Source: Chrysochromulina tobinii
Taxonomy: Eukaryota; Haptophyta; Prymnesiales; Chrysochromulinaceae
Assembly (NCBI GenBank): GCA_001275005.1
Contig: JWZX01002394.1
Span: 1 to 24,731 of the forward strand
Reading direction: 5' to 3'
Length of the DNA: 24,731 nt
Part shown: positions 1 to 6,781 of the stretch, piece after piece
Layout of the letters: every line of letters starts with the position of its first letter
Position numbering within the stretch: position 1 is the first letter of the stretch
Position numbers and translations under genes: made by a program
Notes under the pieces: generated by a model
Seen by the model: the letters and a program-made list of their open reading frames with translations, nothing else
Told to the model about the DNA's origin: nothing
Databases searched by the model: none

Positions 1-601
1 GGGACGACAGACTGGCCGGACGGACAGACGCACACGCAAAAAAATGGGTCCGCCGGCCAAAACCTATCGGGTCGCGCGCGCGCTATTTTCACGCGGGCGG
101 TTAATCTCAGAGGCTTCCCTCCCGGTGTTCCAACGGGGGTGGGGAAGAATTCTGAGCGGATTATTGCGGATCTGGGGCCTACGTTCCGAGATCTGTCGTT
201 TGGTACCCTTGCATCATGTGCATCATTTGACCGCCTTGCTGCCGCCTAGTTCGTAATCAAGTTGCCCCACGAGGGAACGCGCCCCCCCGTCGGTCCGCGA
301 CAAGTGGTACCTACCCATTGGATCCCGCGCGTCGGCCTGGCCTCGCATCCAACCGCAACGCTCCAACAAGCCTGCTTTGCCACACGCGCAGCCGCAACGT
401 CCAGCTCGGCTCTACACCCTGCGCTCCTACACCCCCATGAGATTCGTCAGTAGGGTGCGTTTTCGTATGTTGGGGTGTGAATTCACAGAAGTGTGTGAAA
501 TCACAGGGGGGGTGTTGAGAAGCCATGGAAACACACCCCCGGGCGTGAAATCACAGCCCCCTGTGAAATCACACCCCCGGGCGTGAAATCAGCGCTCAAC
601 C
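1..601. other. Non-coding flank
   Basis: No reading frame here has recognisable protein content; the open stretches are short and differ in composition from the confident genes. The interval lies downstream of the minus-strand strumpellin-like reading frame, so its right end is probably that gene's 3' UTR and terminator region. The only clear structure is the dyad cluster at 477-591, listed separately. Confidence 0.6.
477..591. repeat. Cluster of five GTGA-NN-TCAC dyads
   Basis: The near-palindrome GTGAAATCAC occurs at 495-504, 545-554 and 563-572, with a nine-base match at 583-591 and the perfect palindrome GTGAATTCAC at 477-486. Starts are 18, 50, 18 and 20 bases apart, and runs of G or C lie between copies. 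Two larger structures overlap: a 22-bp direct repeat (532-553 and 570-591, period 38) and an inverted repeat with 18-bp arms (493-510 against 556-573, two mismatched pairs at the AAAT core). The cluster begins 11 bases beyond the minus-strand stop codon, so it lies in or near a 3' UTR. Function is unknown; an RNA hairpin or a dimeric-protein binding site would both fit. Confidence 0.7.
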
Positions 602-1428
602 TCATTGCATCATGCCGATGGCGCGCTGGTAGAGCTCGAGCGACGGCACGCGCACATTCGCGTGCCTGCGGAAGAGGTCGAGGTACTGGAGCAGCGTGGA
701 CACGTCCTGCGGAACCTCGGTCGGCTTGGCCGAGCTGGCCGCAAAGGTGCTATGCAGCATCGCGCGCGCAAACTGCGAGAGGTATTCTACGTATGCGTCG
801 GCCGTGGAGCTGTGGAACTGACGAAGCAGCGTCGCGATGCCGCACACGAGCGGCACGCCGTCGATCGAGTCGTCGTTGAGCTTGGCCTTCAGGTCGACGA
901 GCGCCGTGAGCTGCTCGGACCAGGCCATCTTGGCGAGCTGTGTGGACGTGAAGACGGCGAGGAGCAGCGCCAAGTGGTGGAGCGGCGGCGCGACGACCAT
1001 CACCTGCTCACGAGGGCGCGACAAACCCGCCGCATCGAGGTACGGGCTGAGGTCGGCGGCGCCCTCGTTGCGCGCGCCGTGCAGCCCGGCGGCGTGCGGG
1101 TCGAGAGCAAGGCCGCCCTTCTTGGCGCCGGGCGTGCTGCCAGGCGCCGTCCCGGGCGCCTGCTCGCTCGTCTTGGGATCTCCGCGCAGCTCGGACAGGA
1201 GCGCGGCATCCGCGGTGGCGAGGATGGAGTGGAGTAGATGACAATCAATCTCGGTGGTGCCGAGCAGTGACGAAGCCACGTGCGCACGCACGAGCTGCGC
1301 CGCGCCGCACCGCCAGACTGTTGTATGCAGCTCGGCGAGCAGCTGTGCTCCACATTTGGCCACGTTGGCGAAGAGCTGGGGGGGGCGCTCGGCGAGCTTG
1401 CTACACGGAACGAGCGACTCATTCGGTG
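602..1428 (-). CDS. WASHC5: WASH complex subunit strumpellin, C-terminal part (probable last portion of a fusion gene)
   Basis: About 273 residues match the end of strumpellin, the scaffold subunit of the WASH complex that activates Arp2/3 actin nucleation on endosomes. Aligned by memory of the family, the stretches are: a segment with AAQLVRAHVA like the family's QLIRRQIA; HLLHSILATADAALLSEL like its region of an alanine-rich helix and LLADI; SPYLDAAGL like AYLEAAGI; and near the end DGVPLVCGIATLLRQFH, matching the family's LGLLTLLKQFH, followed by an EVPQDV...LQYLDLF block like EIPADV...LLFLEDY. A low-complexity Gly/Pro/Ala insertion lies between the first two blocks and SPYLDAAGL. The other roughly 900 residues expected of full-length strumpellin are absent. 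Upstream the same frame stays open to 1864 but only as a shadow of the coiled-coil gene, and no suitable start ATG exists. It is therefore most likely joined to the coiled-coil frame by splicing or a frameshift. The alternative is a gene fragment. Confidence 0.72.
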
Positions 1429-4400
1429 CTCGACTGGGTGCCGGCGGAGCCCAAGGGCGCGGCCGCACGACGTCTTGCGGCGGCGGCCTCTGCGTGCGCG
1501 TGCGCGGCCTCGCGCCGGCAGACCTCGAGGGCAGCACGCAGCTGAGCGGCCTCGCGACGGGCGTCATTGCGCTGGCGCACGGCAGCGTCCGCGCGCGCGC
1601 GCTCGGCGGTGGCGGTGTCCTCGGCAGCGGCCAGCGAGCGGCCGACTGCCAACACCTGTGCAGCCGCGCGCTGTGCCGAGCCCTCATGCGCGCGCGCCGC
1701 GTGAGCAAAGGCGTCGCACTCGGCCGTCGCGCGTTCCAGTAGGGTGGCCAGCCGGTGCGCCTGCGCCTCTGCCGTCTGCGACGCGAATGCGGTGCGACTC
1801 TCGAGCACCTCACGCACGCGTACCGCCGCATCGCGCGCCTCGACGAGCTCGGCGCTACGCGCATCTGCCTCCTCCGCGCGCGCTTCCAACTGCTCGGCCC
1901 GCGCCACTACCAAGCTGAGCAGTTGGCCGGAGGAGGACCGCTCGGCCTCAAGGGCAGCCTCGGCCCGCTGCTGTTCCGTGCGGCTCTCGAGCTCACGCCG
2001 CATCGCCTCGTTGCGCTGTAGCAGCGCCTCGCGCAGCTCGGCCGTGAGCGTGGTGCGCCGGTCCGTCTCCGTGGCAAGCTTACGCCGTAGCAGGTGCAGC
2101 TGCTTGCGCTCGTCCGCCGCCACCGCCGCGTCCGCGAGCGCCTGCGCCTCGCCGCCGCGCGCGTGTCGCTCCTTGAGAGACGCGAGCTTGCCGTGGAGCT
2201 CGGCGGCGCGACTCGCGCTCAGGAGCGCCTCCACCTCCACCCCCATGGATACCGCCACCTGCCGCCACAGGCGCAGCGTGCAGCACAGCTGCCGCCGCCG
2301 CGCCGCGCGCGCCGCCAGCCGCACTACGAACACGAGCGTCGCGGGTGCCAAGCCACCTTCTGCGGGTGGCCCGTCGTCGTCCATCTCCGTCCCCGCGTCG
2401 CTGCTGCCCCAGCGGCTGCGCTGCCGCCGTTGCTGCTCGAGACGCTGCTGCTCGAGCAGCTGCTCCGCGCCCGCCGCGCGCCGGAGCGCCCGCGCCGCCT
2501 CCGCATGGGCCTCCTCGAGGGCTTCACGCTGCGCCAGGGCCTCGGCGGCCGCCGCGTGCTCCCGTGAGGCTGCGCGGCTCGTCTCGGCTTGGAGCGAGGC
2601 GGCCGCCTCGGCCGCCGCCGCCCTGGCGGCCGCGAGCGCCTCGGTCTGCTGCGCGAGCTGCGCGCCCAGCCGCTGCACCTTGGCCGTCGCCTCGGCATGT
2701 GCCACCTCGGCGGCTCGCAGCTGCTCGGAGGTGTGCGCCTCGCGCGACCACACCTCCACTTGCAGCTGTCGCTCCCTCACAGCTGCAGCGGCGAGGGCCG
2801 CCCGTGCTGCTCGCCGGCGCGCTGCCGCCTGCACGCGCAGGGCGCCACGCTCGCGTGCGACGTCCTCCATGGCCGCTGTGAGTCTCGCCTCCGCCACTGC
2901 TTCCCGCGCCGCCGCCGCCTCGGACTCGCGATGCTCCCACTCACTCGCCCCACGCTCCCACACCTCCGCGGCCGCGAGCGCCGCCGCCGCTGCGCTCCAG
3001 CGTACGAGCGCCGCCGACAGCCCGCCCGCCCGCCGCGCGTTCGTCGCCGCCCGCAGCAGGCTCAGCCGGCAGCGGCGGGCGACCCGCGCGGCGGCAGCGT
3101 CGGCGGCGCGCAGCTCGTTCTCGAAGATCTGCAAGCTCGCTTGGCTCTCGAGCCTCAACTGCTGACTCTGCGCTATGTACGGCTGCAGCTCGGTGCGGAC
3201 CGCGTCTACCTGCGCAGCCCGCGCGCTCACATCCCGTTCGAGGATCTTTCGGCGCTCCTCTTCGGCGCTCAGCTTCCGCTGGGCCAGCGCGAGCCGTCTG
3301 GCTGCCTCCTCCTCCGCCTTCTTCGCCTCGACGGACGCGCTCTTCTCGACACGCTCCCGCTGATCGCGAGCGAGCGCTAGCCGCCCCTGGAGCATGCGAA
3401 CCTCCTCCTTGAGCGCCGCCGCCGCCATGGCCGCCTCGGACAGGGCCGCGCCCTGCCGCCAACGGTGCAGCGCGAACGAGAGTCCGACAGAGCGCACCCC
3501 GCGGGCACCGAGCCGGAGTAGCAGGGTCGCGTGTGCACCCTTGGCCATCGCGGCACGACTCTCCTTCAGCGCGGCAAACGCCGACGCGGCAGCAGACGCA
3601 TGCTGCGCGGCGCTCATCTCGGCGGCGGCCAGTCTCTCGGCTGTCTCGCGCTCGTACGCCTCACGGGACTCCGAGGAACGAACCTCACTTTGCAGCAGCC
3701 GCTCGCGCCACGCCTCCGCTTCAGCGCTCGCCGCACGTGCGTCGCGCTGCCGTCCCTCCACCTCGGCGGCCAGCGCAGCCTCCAGCGCCGCCGCACGTCG
3801 CGCCTCCGCATGCGCGTCCTCGGCCGCCGCCGTCACGCGCACCTGCAGGGTGGCTTCGCGTTGCCACGCGCTCGCCTCCGTCATCGCGCGTTGCTCGGCC
3901 TCCTGCATGGTCACACGCTCCACCGCGAGCATCTCGTGCGTGAGCGCGCGCTCTGCGTCAGCCGCACGGTCGAGCGCACCCATCAGCTGCTCCTCGAGTG
4001 CGGCGCGACCCTCGTACGCCTCCGCCTCGAGCTCACGCATCTCGACGCCGAGCACCGCTGCAACGAGCTCGCGACCCGCCGCCTCGGCCGCCCGCTGAGC
4101 CGCTTCAGCCGCTGCCAGTTCCTCCTGAGTCGCTTGCTTGACGGCCTCCTGCTTACCCAGCTCCTCCTCACGTTGCCGGAGTGTCGTCGCCAAGGCTGTG
4201 CGCCGCTCGCGCTCACTGCGCTGCTGGCGGCCTGCCAATAGTGCCCGGCGCTCTGCAGCCTCAAGCGACGCCTGCAGCGAGTCGCGTTCAGCGCGCACTG
4301 CCGCCAGCTCTGCCGACTGTGCGATCGCTGTGACCCCACGCCGCGCCTCGTGCGCTGTCGCTGCCGACAGCCCGAGCTGCTGCTCAAGCACCTTGATCCT

Positions 4401-4574
4401 GGCCCGAGCAGCGGCAAGAGCACCGTCCCTGGCGGCGGCCTCGCGCTCACGTGACGATTCCGGGTCAGGCGTTGCAGCTGGGGGAGGCGCGCGCATGCCC
4501 GCCGAGGCGGCTGTCGGCCTGGCCACACGCGGCGATTGGAGCGCCTCGAGTGCCTGCTCATATCTGGTCACCAT
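1419..4574 (-). CDS. Large coiled-coil protein with three Sfi1-like L-x-x-W-R segments
   Basis: This is a 1,051-residue frame dominated by Ala, Glu, Arg and Gln in heptad-like runs, as in centrosomal, basal-body or cytoskeletal coiled coils. The first ATG is at 4574, in a good context (ATGG). Three short Trp-containing segments interrupt the coil, near residues 355-375 (LSFALHRWRQ), 515-530 (LSAALVRWSA) and 760-775 (CCTLRLWRQV). Each follows an Ala/Arg-rich helix, resembling Sfi1-type centrin-binding repeats (A-x7-LL-x3-[FL]-x2-W). No catalytic domain is visible. The frame ends at 1419, within 10 bases of the start of clear strumpellin homology in a frame offset by one base. A short intron would fuse the two: GT at 1471 or 1468 and AG at 1429, lengths 43 or 40, both phase-compatible. 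Composition bias makes homology claims weak; the gene is real by length and open frame. Confidence 0.72.
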   Translation of the reverse strand: MVTRYEQALEALQSPRVARPTAASAGMRAPPPAATPDPESSREREAAARDGALAAARARIKVLEQQLGLSAATAHEARRGVTAIAQSAELAAVRAERDSLQASLEAAERRALLAGRQQRSERERRTALATTLRQREEELGKQEAVKQATQEELAAAEAAQRAAEAAGRELVAAVLGVEMRELEAEAYEGRAALEEQLMGALDRAADAERALTHEMLAVERVTMQEAEQRAMTEASAWQREATLQVRVTAAAEDAHAEARRAAALEAALAAEVEGRQRDARAASAEAEAWRERLLQSEVRSSESREAYERETAERLAAAEMSAAQHASAAASAFAALKESRAAMAKGAHATLLLRLGARGVRSVGLSFALHRWRQGAALSEAAMAAAALKEEVRMLQGRLALARDQRERVEKSASVEAKKAEEEAARRLALAQRKLSAEEERRKILERDVSARAAQVDAVRTELQPYIAQSQQLRLESQASLQIFENELRAADAAAARVARRCRLSLLRAATNARRAGGLSAALVRWSAAAAALAAAEVWERGASEWEHRESEAAAAREAVAEARLTAAMEDVARERGALRVQAAARRRAARAALAAAAVRERQLQVEVWSREAHTSEQLRAAEVAHAEATAKVQRLGAQLAQQTEALAAARAAAAEAAASLQAETSRAASREHAAAAEALAQREALEEAHAEAARALRRAAGAEQLLEQQRLEQQRRQRSRWGSSDAGTEMDDDGPPAEGGLAPATLVFVVRLAARAARRRQLCCTLRLWRQVAVSMGVEVEALLSASRAAELHGKLASLKERHARGGEAQALADAAVAADERKQLHLLRRKLATETDRRTTLTAELREALLQRNEAMRRELESRTEQQRAEAALEAERSSSGQLLSLVVARAEQLEARAEEADARSAELVEARDAAVRVREVLESRTAFASQTAEAQAHRLATLLERATAECDAFAHAARAHEGSAQRAAAQVLAVGRSLAAAEDTATAERARADAAVRQRNDARREAAQLRAALEVCRREAAHAHAEAAAARRRAAAPLGSAGTQSSTE

Positions 4575-4756
4575 GAGTGATGAAGCAAGCGAGTACAAAA
4601 GTAGCCATTGATGTGAAGGCTGCCCCGTTTGCTGATGCTAGGATATCTGTTTTTGCACGTGCATGTATGGTACTTTGTAAACCACAAGAGCCGCCACGCC
4701 CGGTACAGCTCTCACGAGGTTCAAGAACTAGTCGCCCGACACGGCGCCTTTTGGTC
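4575..4756. promoter_or_regulatory. Divergent spacer, probable bidirectional promoter
   Basis: It separates the minus-strand coiled-coil ATG at 4574 from the plus-strand membrane-protein ATG at 4757. It is visibly richer in A and T than the genes on either side. The plus frame stays open back to an ATG at 4580, but the peptide it would add (about 59 residues) has no recognisable features, so I treat it as leader and promoter. No TATA box at a plausible distance is obvious. Confidence 0.45.
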
Positions 4757-5353
4757 ATGAAGGACGGCGCGGCGGCGGCGGCCGGCGCGCGCGCGCGCGC
4801 GTGTGGCATAGCCGCGGTGGTGATTGCTATCGCATCAGCTGCGGTGGTCGCTGGCTGCGTGGCCTACGGTGGGTATAAAGGGCTTGAGCTCGAGCGGATC
4901 GTGACTCGGAACGATGCTATCCTGACAGAGGTCAAGACTCACCTGACTGCGCAGCTGCAACAACTGCAGCGCGTTGACACTTCGCTAGGCGCGCGTCTAC
5001 TGGCTGCTGAGAGTGCACTAAGGGGTGCAGCGTCGAGTGCCACAGGCGCCGACGAAGGCAAAAAACGCGGCAAAGGCGGCGGTGGTAAGGGTAAGGGTAA
5101 ACCAAAGGGCGACGAGGAAGACGATGCTTCAACGAAGGCGAGCCAATCGTCGGGTGCAGACCAAGCATCATCATCATCAGCAGCAGCAGCAGCAAGCACG
5201 GCCGAGGCCACTGGCGAGGGCGGCACCGCCGAGCTTGCTAAAGGGAAAGGCAAGGGGCGCAAGGGCAAGCGTGGGGGCAAGGGCAAGCGTGGCAAGCGTG
5301 GAGGCGCAAAGCCTAAGGAAGACGTCAAAGAAGGCGCTGAAGTTGAAGCCTAG
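4757..5353 (+). CDS. Small single-pass membrane protein with Lys/Gly-rich tail
   Basis: Starting at ATG 4757 the product is 198 residues. Residues about 15-38 (CGIAAVVIAIASAAVVAGCV) form one strong hydrophobic helix, which could be a signal anchor. Next comes a short amphipathic, possibly coiled-coil stretch (residues about 45-85), then a highly charged tail with two blocks of GKGKGK/GKRGKRG type flanking an acidic and Ser/Ala-rich linker. No known domain is seen. The in-frame ATG at 4580 would add 59 residues, but that stretch looks like promoter or leader by composition. The basic tail might bind nucleic acid or phosphate-rich polymers; that is speculation. It is divergent from the coiled-coil gene and convergent with the fibrillin-like gene. 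Confidence 0.55.
   Translation: MKDGAAAAAGARARACGIAAVVIAIASAAVVAGCVAYGGYKGLELERIVTRNDAILTEVKTHLTAQLQQLQRVDTSLGARLLAAESALRGAASSATGADEGKKRGKGGGGKGKGKPKGDEEDDASTKASQSSGADQASSSSAAAAASTAEATGEGGTAELAKGKGKGRKGKRGGKGKRGKRGGAKPKEDVKEGAEVEA
4785..4805. repeat. 21-bp alternating purine-pyrimidine tract
   Basis: A (GC)n run ending in GTGTG lies inside the membrane-protein gene, encoding the ARARAC segment just before the hydrophobic helix. Such tracts favour Z-DNA and vary in length. Here length changes that are not a multiple of three would break the frame. Confidence 0.6.
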
Positions 5354-5602
5354 AGCAACGCATCTAGGGGTGGGGCCCAGCACTGCAGCTGTAGTGCACA
5401 TGAATTATTTTTAACACGAGCGGCGCCGTAGCCCGGAGACCCCTGTCGAGGGTCCCGCGGCTCGCCGACCGTTCGACTACGCGTTCCGGGCGACGGACCT
5501 ACCGTTTCGCGCGGTTCCGGGTCGTCCGCGCGCATCCGCGGCAGCCGAGCCGCCGAGGCTGGACGAGGCTGAACGTCTTCTCGATCGCACATCAACCCGT
5601 AA

Positions 5603-6781
5603 TCAGCGCCCCAAGAGCTTGTTCTTCGTCTCATCGGCCTGGGCAGCTTTCTCCGCCCAGCCCTGGTAATCCTCCTTCGTATCGCCAAAGAGCAACGCGC
5701 CATACCTCACCTGCTCGTTGTCCGAGGGCTTGAGCTGTTTCTCCATGACGAGGCCTCTCCGGTCGAACACCGAGTAGGTGTTCGTGCGCTCGAAGACAGA
5801 CACGATCGATGGATCGCGGATATCGCGAATGATCCACAGCCGCTCACTCAAGTACGTCGTGCGAAGGAAGAGGTCATCCGCCGCTTGCGAGGCGATGGAG
5901 CCCCCGGGTAGCTTCTCACCCGTCCGCAGGCCGTCCTGATTCATTTTCGGGTTGAAGACGACCTCGTACTCGTCGAGCGGTCCCTTGAAGGCGAGCTGGA
6001 AGGTGTTGTCACCGAGGTTGGACACGTAGCCAGGGCGCGTGAGCAGCAGCTTCTGACCGATGCTCCCGGCGGCGTCTCGCTCACCGTACAGGAACTCAAC
6101 GATGGCACCTCCCTCACCCGGCCCGTACACAAACTGACGCGCGGCGAGCTGCGTGTATGTCTTGGCGCCTACCTTAAACTGCAAGTCCTGTGGCCCACCA
6201 AACGGCCTCGTGTCGGCAGTACTCGTCCACACTCGATCCCAGCCGCCGACCCAGGGGAGCACCCAGCGACCGGCCATCGAAGAGGCCTTCACCTGTGACC
6301 CTCCTCGTGCCTCGAGCTGCGGGACGAGCGTATAGGCGGCCGCATATTGAGGATTTGTGAAGTCGCCGGGCTGGGCATTCGGGTAGAGCTCGATGGCTTC
6401 AAGCAGCTGAATTTCCAGAGCAGGCGATGTGACCGCATCGCCATCCATGTTGTCGCCGAGCGAGTTCACTTGGGATGTTTTCTTCGAAGATCCACTCCCA
6501 CGGGACATGGAAATCGCCGAAAAAATCGCGGGCTGAGCCAGCACGCCCATCAATAGTAGACGCCGGTCGATGCCCTGTGGCGTCTCAGGCGGTTCATCCG
6601 GGTCTGGCGCTCGCTTCTTGGTTTGCTTCTTGGCGACGACTCGCTCCCCTCCCTGATTGAGCCAAACGCGTTCCTGCAAGAAGAGCGGGCTGCTTCGTGG
6701 ACTCGGGACGAGCCTCTGCTGCAAACGCCATGGTTGTTGGTATGAACTAGCAACCAGCAACCATGGCGACTGGGAGAGCAT
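5603..6781 (-). CDS. Plastid fibrillin-like (PAP) protein with twin-arginine lumen-type signal
   Basis: The 392-residue product resembles the plastid-lipid-associated protein (fibrillin) family, lipocalin-like proteins that bind lipids in plastids. Supporting stretches are an early strand block AGRWVLPWVGGWDRVWTS (residues about 170-187), a central beta-rich region, and DDLFLRTTYLSERLWIIRD (about 302-320), which matches the family's terminal 'TTYL-x-E-x-L-x-I-x-R' signature. Around residues 72-92, DRRLLLMGVLAQPAIFSAI has two arginines followed by a hydrophobic stretch, as in Tat signals for the thylakoid lumen. The first 60 residues are Ser/Arg/Gln-rich and basic, compatible with a transit peptide. 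A C-terminal extension (about 330-392) follows the signature. The start is uncertain: ATG 6781 overlaps the divergent gene's ATG at 6763. Family assignment is moderate; plastid location is inferred. Confidence 0.6.
   Translation of the reverse strand: MLSQSPWLLVASSYQQPWRLQQRLVPSPRSSPLFLQERVWLNQGGERVVAKKQTKKRAPDPDEPPETPQGIDRRLLLMGVLAQPAIFSAISMSRGSGSSKKTSQVNSLGDNMDGDAVTSPALEIQLLEAIELYPNAQPGDFTNPQYAAAYTLVPQLEARGGSQVKASSMAGRWVLPWVGGWDRVWTSTADTRPFGGPQDLQFKVGAKTYTQLAARQFVYGPGEGGAIVEFLYGERDAAGSIGQKLLLTRPGYVSNLGDNTFQLAFKGPLDEYEVVFNPKMNQDGLRTGEKLPGGSIASQAADDLFLRTTYLSERLWIIRDIRDPSIVSVFERTNTYSVFDRRGLVMEKQLKPSDNEQVRYGALLFGDTKEDYQGWAEKAAQADETKNKLLGR
6726..6768. repeat. Near-perfect palindrome carrying ATG on both strands
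   Basis: Arms of 16 bases (6726-6741 and 6753-6768) pair with a single mismatch around an 11-base spacer. Each arm contains AACCATGGCG read outward. On plus this is the ATG of the LRRC72-like gene (6763). On minus it is an ATG at 6731, out of frame with the fibrillin-like protein, that opens only about 45 codons. Confidence 0.75.

Noticed and set aside
44-586. Several open frames of 60-70 codons at the left end
   Set aside because: Short, overlapping on both strands, partly within the dyad cluster, and without any conserved protein content.
1744-4241. Long plus-strand Ser/Arg/Ala- or Leu/Arg-rich frames opposite the coiled-coil gene
   Set aside because: They are antisense shadows: GC-rich codons on the minus strand suppress stops on the other strand, giving long Arg/Ser-rich readings without domains.
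4580-4756. 59-residue N-terminal extension of the small membrane protein
   Set aside because: In frame and open, but richer in A/T than the genes and occupying the only possible divergent promoter; ATG 4757 directly precedes the membrane helix.
4868-4884. TATAAAG word as a promoter
   Set aside because: It lies inside the membrane-protein coding region, with no downstream gene start at a fitting distance.
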